Assembly (NCBI GenBank): GCA_030447805.1
Contig: JAUJOE010000004.1
Location: 16,423-80,422, forward strand
DNA length: 64,000 bases
Source of the DNA: Nocardioidaceae bacterium
GTDB taxonomy: Bacteria; Actinomycetota; Actinomycetes; Propionibacteriales; Nocardioidaceae
Direction of reading: 5' to 3'
Both the position numbers and the translations under genes were made by a program. The notes below the pieces were generated by a model. It saw only the letters and a program-made list of their open reading frames with translations. It was not told the origin of the DNA and did not search any database. Below are positions 1-8,935 of the stretch, piece by piece (the first letter of the stretch is position 1; each line of letters starts with the position of its first letter).

Positions 1-314
1 AGGGTGTCGAGGGAGCCGCGGATGATCTTGTAGCGCACGCCGGGAAGGTCCTTCACCCGGCCGCCGCGGACGAGCACGATCGAGTGCTCCTGCAGGTTGT
101 GACCAACGCCGGGGATGTACGCCGTCACCTCCATGCCGCTGGTCAAGCGCACCCGCGCGACCTTGCGGAGCGCGGAGTTCGGCTTCTTCGGGGTGGTGGT
201 GTAGACACGCGTGCACACGCCGCGACGCTGAGGGGAGCCCTTCAGCGCCGGCGTCTTGGTCTTCGACACCTTGTCCTGGCGGCCCTTGCGGACCAGCTGC
301 TGGATGGTGGGCAC
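1..314 (-). CDS. rpsL: 30S ribosomal protein S12 (3' end outside window)
   Basis: Component of the small-subunit decoding centre. The first 104 codons are visible and read as canonical S12 from [12 protein letters not shown] through [13 protein letters not shown] to [15 protein letters not shown]; the last ~20 residues lie beyond the left edge. The start is GTG at 314-312, preceded by the purine-rich Shine-Dalgarno AGGAAAGAG. The two lysines where streptomycin-resistance changes occur (Lys43 in KKPNS and Lys88 in VKDLP) are wild type. In actinobacteria rpsL is followed by rpsG, fusA and tuf, which would lie to the left. Confidence 0.97.
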   Translation of the reverse strand, partial: MPTIQQLVRKGRQDKVSKTKTPALKGSPQRRGVCTRVYTTTPKKPNSALRKVARVRLTSGMEVTAYIPGVGHNLQEHSIVLVRGGRVKDLPGVRYKIIRGSLDT

Positions 315-396
315 CGCGTGGTTCTCTTTCCTGTCGGCAACGCTTCGGCTGTCTTGCGGCGACCCCCGAGGTCGGGTGTGTCGCCCGCTCCCTGGT

Positions 397-426
397 CACA
401 GAGCCAGCTTCGGGCTCGGCTCTGTG
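397..426. other. Hairpin in the rpsL 5' leader
   Basis: Perfect 9-bp inverted repeat, CACAGAGCC at 397-405 and GGCTCTGTG at 418-426, with a smaller AGC/GCT stem and a TTCGG turn inside the loop. It sits between the predicted promoter and the rpsL start, so it would form in the leader RNA. No T-run follows on the minus strand, so it is not an obvious intrinsic terminator. A regulatory or stabilising role is inference. Confidence 0.45.
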
Positions 427-527
427 GGAGGTTTTGCACAGACCTCGCGGCTGCGCAGGAAGCACTTCAAGGGGCGCCGTCTGCCTGGCACACGAGAGTG
501 CCCGGAACGCTCCAGGCACGGATGTTA

Positions 528-556
528 AGGGTACCGGGTGGCTGTATCGGGGTCAA
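528..556 (-). promoter_or_regulatory. Predicted housekeeping promoter of rpsL
   Basis: On the minus strand TTGACC (551-556) and TACCCT (528-533) are separated by exactly 17 bp, close to the actinobacterial principal-sigma consensus. It lies about 215 nt upstream of the rpsL GTG and just downstream of the ltrA stop, giving a long leader that contains the 397-426 hairpin. Confidence 0.7.
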
Positions 557-584
557 AACAAGCGGTCAGCGCTTGGGCGGCGCG

Positions 585-1793
585 CTACGCCTGATGGCGG
601 ATGGCGTCACGAGCCTCGGCGTACCGGACCACTTCGAAGGCGATCAGTCCGACCAGTACGGCGGTCAGCACCCCCAGTGCCGCCAACGCGGGCAGCGCGC
701 CAACGAGGAACGGTGCCAGCAGAAGCAGAACGGCCACAGCGAGTCGTGGCCGGTTGATCGACCCGATGTTTCGCTGCCGGAAGGCAAGGTGAGCCAGCAG
801 GTAGGTGGCGACGCCGCCGTACATCGCCCAGAGCGGGCCCGCCGCGAGCGGCTCTGAGAGCGGATGGTGCTCGGTGTCGGCGACGTACTCCGTCACCTTC
901 TTGAGGCCGAGGGCGAGGTAGACGATGCCGGCGACCATCGGGAAGTGCAGGTAGGTGTAGGAGTCCCGCGCCAGTCGGGTTCGGTCGCTGCCCGACAGCG
1001 CCGAAAGGGTCCGCTCCGCCACCGGAGCGACGACGTCGAAGTACGCCCACCACAGCGCGACGGTGACGGCGAGGCCGAGCAGGGCAGCGGCGACTACGGG
1101 TGTCGTGATGGCTTGTCCGCCAACGCCGACACCGATCGCCACGATCGACTCACCGAGGGCGATGATGATGATCAGCCCGTGCCGCTCGGCAAAGTGTCGC
1201 GCGGATGGGAGCCGCCAGTCGCTGCCGGCCAGGTAGACGCCGGTGTAGTCGACGACCAGGGCGAGCGCCCAGCACCCGGTCTGGGCTGGTCCGCCGAGTA
1301 CCGCACCGACAACGAGCAGGACCGCGGCGATCGTGACGGGTACGGCGGTGCGCGCTAGCTGGCGCCGTAGGCCCGCATCGCCCGCCGCCGCCACCGCGAA
1401 CACGGCCAGGTGACCGAGGCGCACGACACCCAGGCTCAGGGCCAGGACGATCGGCGCGTGCAGGCCGCCACCGGAGCCCCACGCTTCGGGGATGGTGAGC
1501 GCAACCACGAACATCGCCGCCATCGCGGCCATCAGACTGGCCCGGATGAGCCCCTCGTCAGCCTGCGCCTGGTTGCCCAGCCAGGCGTAGCTGCACCACG
1601 CCCACCACAGCAAGGCAAGCAACACCAAGCCGCGCAGCGCGCCGCGCCACGTCAGGTCATCGGCCATGAAGGACGTCACCTGGGTGATGGCGAAGACGAA
1701 GACCAGATCGAAGAACAGCTCTAATGTCGTGACGCCATGGCCCTCGCGCGTCGGCCGCACCAGCACTCGTGCGCGGCTACTGCCCGTCGACAA
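585..1793 (-). CDS. LtrA-family (low temperature requirement A) membrane protein
   Basis: Integral membrane protein of 402 residues. The N-terminus has the family signature EGHGVTTLELFFDLVFVFA, followed by roughly ten hydrophobic segments and the conserved internal motif AERHGLIIIIALGES. The family is named from a Listeria cold-growth locus; its biochemical function is not established. The call starts at TTG 1793, 11 nt after the stop of the 174-aa gene upstream, suggesting cotranscription; a GTG at codon 10 is an alternative start. No obvious Shine-Dalgarno precedes the TTG. Confidence 0.85.
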   Translation of the reverse strand: MSTGSSRARVLVRPTREGHGVTTLELFFDLVFVFAITQVTSFMADDLTWRGALRGLVLLALLWWAWCSYAWLGNQAQADEGLIRASLMAAMAAMFVVALTIPEAWGSGGGLHAPIVLALSLGVVRLGHLAVFAVAAAGDAGLRRQLARTAVPVTIAAVLLVVGAVLGGPAQTGCWALALVVDYTGVYLAGSDWRLPSARHFAERHGLIIIIALGESIVAIGVGVGGQAITTPVVAAALLGLAVTVALWWAYFDVVAPVAERTLSALSGSDRTRLARDSYTYLHFPMVAGIVYLALGLKKVTEYVADTEHHPLSEPLAAGPLWAMYGGVATYLLAHLAFRQRNIGSINRPRLAVAVLLLLAPFLVGALPALAALGVLTAVLVGLIAFEVVRYAEARDAIRHQA

Positions 1794-1804
1794 TCCCGGG
1801 CCTG

Positions 1805-2329
1805 CTAACCCGGGCCCTGGGCGCGGACCGTGTGCACCCGCTCCATTGCGCTACGCAGCTCCTGCAGCCACTCCTCGCTGTGCTGTTCGACCAGCTTCAC
1901 GCACCACGCCAGTGCCTCTGACCGCGAACGCGCCACGCCCGCCTCCACGAGGGTGTCGAGCACCTGGCGTTGCGGTTGCCTAAGCCGCGTCATCGCGGGT
2001 ACGGCGAGATGGGTGAACGTCGCAGTACGATCGCCGACGCGCACCCCCCAGGAGACCTTGCGGTCAAATCGGTGCTCGGCCTCTCGGGCGATCTTGATCC
2101 GCGCGTCGCGCGTCTCTTCTCGCCACGACGACGCTCGACCCGCAGCCGCCTCGGCGTGCGCCTCGTCTGTCGCGTCGGCCTCGAGCTCGACGGGGTCGAG
2201 TTGCACGCGGACGGTGATCTCGTCCCGGTCAACGGTGATGTCTGGGCTGGCTGACGTCCACTCACTCGGGAGCCGGCCGGCGAACCAGGCGCGGATGTCG
2301 TCTTCTGTGGGCTCTTCGGTCATATGCAT
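1805..2329 (-). CDS. Conserved hypothetical protein, possible DNA-binding C-terminus
   Basis: A 174-residue soluble protein. Residues ~1-115 are acidic/mixed and unassigned. The C-terminus (LRQPQRQVLDTLVEAGVARS followed by SEALAWCVKLVEQH) has the strand-helix-helix pattern seen in ribbon-helix-helix-like proteins, including the 'xSRSEALxW' register. Start ATG 2329 or the nearby ATG 2323 (MHMTEEP); neither has a Shine-Dalgarno. It lies 11 nt upstream of ltrA. Three 8-bp tandem repeats immediately upstream could be an autoregulatory site (inference). Function unknown. Confidence 0.55.
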   Translation of the reverse strand: MHMTEEPTEDDIRAWFAGRLPSEWTSASPDITVDRDEITVRVQLDPVELEADATDEAHAEAAAGRASSWREETRDARIKIAREAEHRFDRKVSWGVRVGDRTATFTHLAVPAMTRLRQPQRQVLDTLVEAGVARSRSEALAWCVKLVEQHSEEWLQELRSAMERVHTVRAQGPG

Positions 2330-2331
2330 GC

Positions 2332-2355
2332 TTACATGATTACATCATTACCGAG
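2332..2355. repeat. Three tandem 8-bp repeats upstream of the 174-aa gene
   Basis: TTACATGA (2332-2339), TTACATCA (2340-2347) and the partial copy TTACCGAG (2348-2355) are contiguous. The stretch is AT-rich in an otherwise GC-rich region and abuts the start codons at 2329/2323, overlapping where a promoter would lie. Confidence 0.6.
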
Positions 2356-2392
2356 TTACGGCAAGAGCCGTTATCCGGAGCGGGCTCCGGCG

Positions 2393-3769
2393 CTACCGGC
2401 CGATCGTCGGTGGGGTGTGGGGTGTCGCCGGTGCCGCCCCTCGACCCTTGGAGAACATCCACCAGACCACGGCTGCGAGCGCCAGCACTCCGACAGCGCC
2501 GAAGCCGGCGCCCCAGCGCAGCGGGTGTTCGCGACTGGCAAGCATGATCGCCACAATCGGCAAGAACGCGGCGCCGAGGAACGACAAGACCGCATAGCGC
2601 CGGTAGCCGGTGTAGACATACAGCACGGCCAATCCGAGCGCCACGAGCAAACCCACGAACATCGCGATGCGTAGGTCGCCGCGGAGGTCCGCGAACGTCT
2701 CGCCCGGCGTCGGACCGAGGGCCGCGACCAGGGAGAAGGCGAACCCGCCGATGTAGACAACGCCGTACATGCCTCCGAGCGCGATGACGCCGCCGAGCAT
2801 GCCGGTGAGGTGCCGACAGGAGAACCGCCAGCCCGCGCCCACCACGGCAACGCCGTACACGGTGATGAACATGCCGATGGCCAACACGTCGCCGGAGTCG
2901 CCGTCACTGGTGTCGTACAGATCGGAGAGCACCTGCGCGAGCAGCACGAAACCGCCCAGCACGGCTGCAACGGTCAGCAGCTCGCCCTTCAACAGCCAGT
3001 AGCCGACGATGCCGCCGGCCAGCATCACCAGTCCCGCGAGGTATACAAGCGGGTCCTTGTCCCAGGGGAGCAGGGTGAGTCCGAGCCCGAAGATTGCCAG
3101 CGTGGCCAGCAGGCTCGTCAGCCATCGCCGGTTGTCATCGGCTGGAAGCAGCCGGTCACAGGCTGCTGCCCCCGCCGCGAACGCCGCGGTCACGCCAACC
3201 AGCACGATGAACGTCTTCCACTCGAAGTCGCGGTTGGCGGCCAGGGTCGCGGCGACGAACAGCGCGGTCACCGCCAACGACGCAGCAAATATCGCGAGGC
3301 CAAGCGGCAGGACCGACCGGGTGTCCCGGTGTCCAGCGAGCTCGGTCGCCGACGTGGCGTCCACGGGCCGTGCGCCCAGCTGCGCAGTCACCGCCCGGTA
3401 CACGGTCGGCCTGCTGAGGGTCGCCTTGACGTTGCCAGCTGGGTCCCGGAGCTGGACTTTGACCGAGGGCAGGACTTTCTGATCGTCGCGGTGCAAGTGT
3501 GGTTGCCCAGACCACAGCCGGTGGTGGTAGCCGTGGACCAGGTTCAGGCGGACCAGAGACTCATTCGGGAACAGCTGGGTGACCTCAACGCCGAACGGCT
3601 GGCTGGCCGGCGTGCGACGCAGTGTGAAATCGGGGCGCTCGCCGGGCTGGACCTCGGTGAACTCATCCAAGTTGAACGCCATCTCGACGATGGTCGTCTC
3701 TTGTGCTCGTTTGCGCTCCTCGGGGGTCATCCCTGCGAACGGGTCAGGTGGTGGTTCCTGGAGCTCCAC
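2393..3769 (-). CDS. Nuclease-like N-terminal domain fused to a multi-pass membrane domain
   Basis: A 458-residue protein with two parts. Residues ~1-145 are soluble and contain RPDFTLRR (Asp47) followed by FGVEVTQLFPNES (Glu62-Val-Thr-Gln). This resembles the D...ExxK core of PD-(D/E)XK-fold proteins, with Gln/Thr in place of the usual Lys. Residues ~150-450 contain about ten hydrophobic helices ending in a short basic tail. I do not recognise a named family for the whole protein. The ATG at 3769 has no strong Shine-Dalgarno. It could be a membrane-anchored nuclease-like sensor or defence protein, but that is inference from the weak motif. Confidence 0.6.
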   Translation of the reverse strand: MELQEPPPDPFAGMTPEERKRAQETTIVEMAFNLDEFTEVQPGERPDFTLRRTPASQPFGVEVTQLFPNESLVRLNLVHGYHHRLWSGQPHLHRDDQKVLPSVKVQLRDPAGNVKATLSRPTVYRAVTAQLGARPVDATSATELAGHRDTRSVLPLGLAIFAASLAVTALFVAATLAANRDFEWKTFIVLVGVTAAFAAGAAACDRLLPADDNRRWLTSLLATLAIFGLGLTLLPWDKDPLVYLAGLVMLAGGIVGYWLLKGELLTVAAVLGGFVLLAQVLSDLYDTSDGDSGDVLAIGMFITVYGVAVVGAGWRFSCRHLTGMLGGVIALGGMYGVVYIGGFAFSLVAALGPTPGETFADLRGDLRIAMFVGLLVALGLAVLYVYTGYRRYAVLSFLGAAFLPIVAIMLASREHPLRWGAGFGAVGVLALAAVVWWMFSKGRGAAPATPHTPPTIGR

Positions 3770-4473
3770 GGATCCATTCTCCCGTCAGCGCAACCGGCAA
3801 GGTGCCATACCCACCGCCCCGGTGCGCGACTTCCCTTCGCGCACCTTGGCCGCGTAGTTCTGGGCTGTGATGCGACGTCCGAACCCACCGCTGACTTGTG
3901 GCGTGGGTGTCCCAGGCGGTTCTCAGATGGCTCAAAGGTTGAGCCGCGCGGCTTCGTCGGCGGCTCGCTCGGCGGCGCGGGCTCGGGTGTAGCGCACGAG
4001 CATGAGTTCGGATAAACCCGGGCCCAGGGCCGAACGTCAGCAGCTCGGAACAGGCGCCGCTGATAGCCACTAGCAGGTCTAGGACGGTTGCTAGTACAGT
4101 TGCCGACCCGACCCTGTTCTCGTTTCGCGCGGCATCTCCGTTAAGGCAGCATCAAGAGCGAGCCACGCCGCACCCTCCGTATCACTAGTCCGAGGCGCTG
4201 CCAGCCTCTCTCTTGGCCTCTATGCAAGCGCTCGATGAGGGGGAAGTCGTGCTCCCGAGCAGCCCCTGCCTCGAGAGCAAAAGGACCCAACCGACTGACA
4301 TGCGCCTGAGACTGGTGGCACGTGCAACCTCGGCATCAAGTGACAGCGCCGCCGACGGCCGCGACGCGCTCAAGGGAACCAACGTCACGTCGTGCTCCGG
4401 GTGGCCAGCAACGCAGCGACTGAGGCAAAGGCTGATCACCTCATCGTCCGCAGGGTGCGCGGTTTACACGAAG
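3770..4473. other. Non-coding or degenerate stretch (704 bp)
   Basis: No convincing gene. Short ORFs on both strands (for example minus 3744-4070 and 4185-4439) have arginine/serine-rich shadow-like translations. A perfect 7-bp inverted repeat with a 3-nt loop, GGCTCAA/TTGAGCC, lies at 3929-3945. The minus-strand phrase VRYTRARAAERAADEAARLN ends just before it and could be the tail of a decayed gene; I cannot assign it. Confidence 0.5.
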
Positions 4474-5697
4474 TCATGGGTGCATAAAAATTTCGATTCC
4501 GCCCGACGTCGGGTGGGCCATACCGCCCCCGGCTGGTACAACCTCACCGCCCCACAGATATATACGTCCTTCGGCGGCGACAAATGCAGTTTCGCTTGCA
4601 GGAAGCGTCGAACTGTCCGACCCCGTGACGCAGTCAGACTGCTGCCCGTCCCAGCGGCAAATGCCGACATCAGATGCCCAGATCATACCGCTGGCGACGG
4701 ACGCAGGGAGCGGCGAGGTCGACGAAGGTGCCACGCCGAGCGTCGAAACGTGGTCCCAATGGGACTGATTCAAGACGTACACGTCGCCGTGGTCGCCGGT
4801 GCTCGTGGAGGTTCGCAGCACCGCGGTCAGCTGTCCATCGACCGCCCCCAGAAGCGGAGGCTCCTCAGCGCTGGATGAAATGGACGGCACGGTGGACCAC
4901 CGTCCGTTCGTCCAGGCAGCGATGTCTCCATCCTCGTCGACCGCATAGAGAGTCTCTTCGATCGGAACTAGTTGCTGCGGAATGCCGAGCGGTGATTCAA
5001 CCCCTGATGTCCAGGTTCGACTGCTGATGTCGAAGAGGGAGGTGTCGCTGCCCTCGGCGTTGCACCTACCTAGTGTCACGACCGTCCCACCGGCGACCTC
5101 ACCAAACAGTGGGCAGTTAGGCGAATCCGGCAGGCTATGCCAACGGTTTGTCGCTGGATTGAACAAGGCGGCACTGGCCACGGTATGCCGCTCATCTCGG
5201 CCACCGGCTACTAGCACCTCTGAGCCGGTCCAGATGGCGACAGCGTGCGAGCGAGGCGAAAGTTCGCTCGTGGGAGTCACGGTCCAAGCGTTTCTCGCGG
5301 GGTCGTAGAGAGCACCGTCATCAAGAAATGCGGAGGCGGAATCGGGGGTGGCATTCTCCGGAAGGCTCGCGGTCTGCCCGCCCCACACGAAGAGACGCGT
5401 TCCCAACGACGTTTGGGCGGCCCACGACCTGGCTGCGATAGGTGCGTTGTTAAGCACGGCGACGGTCAACGGTGCATCCGTAGCGGCGGGCCCGGTAACC
5501 GGATGGGATGCGAACATGCCGCTTGAGACGAAGGCGGCGACGCCACCGACGGTGGCAGCGACACCGCCGGCGGCTGCTAGTCGGCGCCTGGCACGCCGCT
5601 GACGCGATCGTTGGAGGACACCGGGCAGTGTGCCCTCGCCGGGCACGTACTCGTCTGCTTGGTGGCGAAGTGCTCGTGAGAGAAGTTCCGTATTCAT
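4474..5697 (-). CDS. Membrane-anchored Kelch-repeat protein, probable anti-sigma/sensor partner
   Basis: A 407-residue protein with a short N-terminal cytoplasmic part (~1-37, ending in a basic RQRRARRR cluster), one hydrophobic helix (~38-60) and a long extracytoplasmic region with Kelch-type blades (LFVWGGQ, VLVAGGRDE, IYLWGGE, each followed by aromatic-rich strands). It overlaps the stop of the upstream sigma gene by 4 nt (ATGA), the usual arrangement for a sigma factor and its membrane partner. No zinc-binding anti-sigma signature is visible. The anti-sigma role is inferred from position and topology. Confidence 0.75.
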   Translation of the reverse strand: MNTELLSRALRHQADEYVPGEGTLPGVLQRSRQRRARRRLAAAGGVAATVGGVAAFVSSGMFASHPVTGPAATDAPLTVAVLNNAPIAARSWAAQTSLGTRLFVWGGQTASLPENATPDSASAFLDDGALYDPARNAWTVTPTSELSPRSHAVAIWTGSEVLVAGGRDERHTVASAALFNPATNRWHSLPDSPNCPLFGEVAGGTVVTLGRCNAEGSDTSLFDISSRTWTSGVESPLGIPQQLVPIEETLYAVDEDGDIAAWTNGRWSTVPSISSSAEEPPLLGAVDGQLTAVLRTSTSTGDHGDVYVLNQSHWDHVSTLGVAPSSTSPLPASVASGMIWASDVGICRWDGQQSDCVTGSDSSTLPASETAFVAAEGRIYLWGGEVVPAGGGMAHPTSGGIEIFMHP

Positions 5698-6272
5698 TGT
5701 CGCGTCCTGACGTCGATTCGCAGGGTCTTCATCGCTCTATTGGCGTGGGTCTTCACGGACCCAGTTGAGATACCGAGTGTCGTTGCGATCTCCTGCTCGG
5801 ACAGGTCGGCCCAGTACCGCAAGACGGTTACTTCTCGTTGTCGCGGCGAAAGACGGCCAACGGCCCGAACGACCTCCTCCAGCGTCTCGGCACGCAGCCG
5901 GAGCTGCTCCGCAGAAGGGGGGGAGTCTGACACTGGCTGAAGCCGTAGGTGTCGGCGCGCGACCGCAAGATGCCGAAGCCTGGACCGACTGAGGTTACAC
6001 ACGGTGGCTCGGACGTAGGCGATGGCCTCCCCACCGCCATCGAACCTTGCCAGGCGGCTGTGCACCCGGGCGAACGCCTCTTGAGCAACGTTTTCGGGAT
6101 CATCGGCGCCCATGAGGAGGGCCAACCGACACATATTGGCGTAGTAGGCCCCAAACAGGTCGGCGAAGTCGTCGTCAGTCATCGAGTGACCAGCGCGACG
6201 CGCCAAGCCGATCGGCGCAGGCTCCTCGCTTCCGACCAGCCGGGGGTGGCGGTCACTCGTTGGGCTCCTCAT
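5694..6272 (-). CDS. SigE-family RNA polymerase sigma factor
   Basis: A 192-residue sigma-70-type factor with region 2 at ~residues 34-100 (DDFADLFGAYY, ENVAQEAFARVHSR) and region 4 at ~135-185 (LSPRQREVTVLRYWADLSEQ, then ATTLGISTGSVKTHANRAMK). The start at 6272 is chosen because the upstream gene's TAA is fused to the Shine-Dalgarno (TAAGGAGTCATG); the conserved core starts only at Met31 (6182), so that start is also possible. It lies 6 nt after the S33-type hydrolase and overlaps the Kelch gene, forming a three-gene operon. Confidence 0.9.
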   Translation of the reverse strand: MRSPTSDRHPRLVGSEEPAPIGLARRAGHSMTDDDFADLFGAYYANMCRLALLMGADDPENVAQEAFARVHSRLARFDGGGEAIAYVRATVCNLSRSRLRHLAVARRHLRLQPVSDSPPSAEQLRLRAETLEEVVRAVGRLSPRQREVTVLRYWADLSEQEIATTLGISTGSVKTHANRAMKTLRIDVRTRQ

Positions 6273-6278
6273 GACTCC

Positions 6279-7668
6279 TTAACGCTTGTGAGGGCTCGAA
6301 GGTTGACACCCGAAGTCGTGAAAGCTTAGTTCTGCTTCAGAGGCGCTCAGAAACCGCCGCACCAGGGCCGAAGTCCTCGGACTTCCCGCCCCGGTGTGCC
6401 CTCGCGTCTCCGTCCTGCATAAAAGAGCGCCCGGGGGCCAGTCGGCCAGCCGCACTAAGCCCCAGGGCGTCAGTGGATCGTGCACCGAGGCAGCTACGAG
6501 GAGCTGCGGTCCTGCCACTGCGGGGTGACGGCGGGGCAGTTGCTCCGCAGGCATAGCGGCACACGGCGCCAGATCTTTGACGAAAGTGTTCACCAGAGGA
6601 TCCGCCGAGACGTAGGCGCCAACCGTAGGCGGGTGCTCAATACTCGAGCAGAGTCCGGTCAAATAGCGTGAACGGTCCAGTCCAAAATAGGCGCGCTCAC
6701 CCAGATCCCAAAGAATCCTCCCATCCCGCTGAAAAGCCCTATTCAGTCCGCGAGCGTAGACGCCCCACAAGCGATGATCACTGAACACAGCCAAAGTTGC
6801 ACGGTCAACCATCGTGCCAGTCAGCGTTTGCTTTCCCGAGCCCACCCGGGCGTTGGCTGTCACGAGCGCGTTGCGAAGCGACGCGTACGTCGACGTCTCA
6901 TGGTTCTCGACGACCTGCCTCACCCGGTCCGAGCATAAGGTAGAGGCGCATGCCCCAAGGAGGTCACGAAGAGACCGGGCAATCGCGCGCGAGACAACAT
7001 GGACCCGTTGCCGCCAGGACGCGTCCATGACAACCGGCCCGTCCAACACAGCACGTCGAACGTGGCGACCGTAACGAGCAAGGTACATCTCGGCAATGAC
7101 TGTCCCGAACGAGTGGGTCAACAAGTCGATTCGCCGCACCCCGAGAGCCGTACGGATCGCCTCCAGCTCTTCAGCGGCATCACTGACAGTGCCGGCCCAT
7201 GTCGTCTCGGTTAATGGTCCAGGGACGCACTCAGCGCCGACCGCCAGCGCGGCGCGGCGCCAGTCGGTCGGAATCTGTACCCCATAAGCGACGGAGTGGG
7301 GGCCGCAAGCTCCCTTCCGCCGCAAGGAAGTTGCACCGTCCCACGCGACGACCACGCTGTCGTCGTAGTCAATGTCCGGGATAGAGGTGAGAAGCGCTGA
7401 CCGCGCCTCGATCCCCGGTCCCCCGGGATGGAAGATGACCACATGGGCTGCGCGCCTATGCGGTCGGCGAGCTACTAAGCGGATCGCTAGCGTCTTCACA
7501 CCCACATACGGTTAAAATCGAGGGGAAGGCGAACTTCTGAGGCACCTCGGCCGGATAACGCCAATGCAGCGTGCCGTCAACGACGAGCGGGTTAAGTGCG
7601 GCGTGCAGGGGATCGAACGACGGCTGTTGTTGGCTCATGGCGCCGACGATATCGACCGATAGGACCAC
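6279..7668 (-). CDS. Alpha/beta hydrolase of the S33 / tripeptidyl-aminopeptidase type (N-terminus frameshifted)
   Basis: The main frame (GTG 7505 to stop 6279, 408 aa) has the oxyanion segment FHPGGPG, a nucleophile elbow THSFGT (Ser ~132), the acid segment HDPLTPWG and the C-terminal ETRGHTG histidine. These features match the S33 prolyl/tripeptidyl aminopeptidase and TAP-like group. The 70-aa frame at 7456-7668 (GTLHWRYPAEVPQKF) looks like the missing N-terminus, and the frame upstream of GTG 7505 is closed by TAA, so a one-base shift near 7510 probably splits the gene. No signal peptide is visible. It is first in an operon with the sigma and Kelch genes. Confidence 0.7.
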
Positions 7669-7722
7669 CGGCCGTACGACGAGCCGAGTCGCTGACCGGC
7701 ACTCGGCCAGACGCTCTTCGCC

Positions 7723-8883
7723 TCAGTCGTTCAGCAGCACCTTCGCCAGCAACGCGGCCGCGTCGTCGATCGTCCAGTCGAAAGTGGCCGCTCCGACGGT
7801 GAACTCCGCCCACGACCATCCGGGGACGTCGGCCGGGCGCCACGGGCCGGTCAACACCGTCAGTTCCTCCTCGACGTACCGCACCAACCGGCCCATCACG
7901 ACGTCGGCGTCAGCTGCGACAAGAATGCGGAAGGCGTTGGTATGCGGCGGCTGGGGGAACACCGAGATGCCGACGTGCGGGAGCCGGCCCGCGAGGTCGA
8001 CTGCATAGTCGTGGTACTCCGCCATGCGCGGTACCTCCAGACGCAGCCCGCGCAGCGCCGCGACGGCGTACGGCTGCATCGTCACCAGCGCGCCGCCCAT
8101 CCGTTGTCGCCACTGCCGCGCTTCGGCGATGACGTCGTCGGATCCCGCCACGGCAGCGCCGGCCAAGCCACCGAGGCCCTTGTAGAACGACACGTAGACG
8201 GAGTCGGCGAGGCCCGCGATCTCGCCCAAACTGTGGCCCAGGTATGACGCTGACTCCCAGAGTCGCGCGCCGTCGAAGTGCAAGGGGACGGCCCGCTCCC
8301 GGCACAGCGCCGCGAAGTCACTGAGTTCATCCCACGAAGGCAGCAGATAGCCAGCGTCCCGGAGCGGCAGCTCCAGCAGTACGGCGGCCAGCGCGCCCGG
8401 GAGCTTGGTCAGCGCCTCCCGAGTTGGCAGCTGCGCACCGGTGCTGAGGTGTTCGTACTGGAAGTCGTGCAGCAACCGCGGACCGTCAAGCTCGTGCTGC
8501 AGCAGGTGGGAGAGCTGCGGCAATGCCACCCGGCGCGAGCCCTGGCGGTCGCTCCACACCCGAAGCACCGACTGCTGCGCCATCGTACCGCTCGGGAACA
8601 TGGCTGCGGCCGGCTTTCCGAGCAGCTCGGCGATCTGCGCCTCTACGGCTGCCACCGCACCGCCCTCGCCGTACCTGTCCCACGCCTGGGCGTCCTCCGG
8701 GGCGGCATCGACCTCCGCTGCCAGCGCCCTCAGCTCGGCGGCCGGCGACGGCACCGGCGATCCGGGCAACCAGCGAGTCGCGCGTCGGTTCGCGGCCCGG
8801 AGCCGCTCGGTCAGCGCTCCGAGGGGCTCCTCATGGGCGGGGTTCTCATCCGGGAGTGCTTCTTCATCGGGGGTCGCGGACAC
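7723..8883 (-). CDS. ltaE: Low-specificity threonine aldolase (beta-eliminating lyase family)
   Basis: PLP enzyme cleaving L-threonine/allo-threonine to glycine and acetaldehyde. In 386 residues the family landmarks are present: FPSGTMAQQ (96-104), the cofactor-binding LHFDGARLWE (Asp204) and the Schiff-base lysine in VSFYKGLGGLAG (Lys235). The first ~25 residues are acidic and probably not part of the fold. GTG start at 8883; spacing on both sides suggests a single-gene unit. Beta-eliminating lyases on other amino acids share the fold, so the exact substrate is not certain. Confidence 0.88.
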   Translation of the reverse strand: MSATPDEEALPDENPAHEEPLGALTERLRAANRRATRWLPGSPVPSPAAELRALAAEVDAAPEDAQAWDRYGEGGAVAAVEAQIAELLGKPAAAMFPSGTMAQQSVLRVWSDRQGSRRVALPQLSHLLQHELDGPRLLHDFQYEHLSTGAQLPTREALTKLPGALAAVLLELPLRDAGYLLPSWDELSDFAALCRERAVPLHFDGARLWESASYLGHSLGEIAGLADSVYVSFYKGLGGLAGAAVAGSDDVIAEARQWRQRMGGALVTMQPYAVAALRGLRLEVPRMAEYHDYAVDLAGRLPHVGISVFPQPPHTNAFRILVAADADVVMGRLVRYVEEELTVLTGPWRPADVPGWSWAEFTVGAATFDWTIDDAAALLAKVLLND

Positions 8884-8935
8884 TTCCGCATCATGTCACC
8901 TACGGCTCACGGGCTAGCTCGCTGTGGGGAACGCA

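Noticed and set aside
2810-4015. Plus-strand 401-codon frame across the nuclease-like/membrane gene.
   Set aside because: Gln/His/Arg-rich shadow; the minus strand has the membrane helices and a start.
3744-4439. Short minus-strand frames at 3744-4070 and 4185-4439 as possible genes.
   Set aside because: No Shine-Dalgarno, Arg/Ser-biased translation and no recognisable motif.
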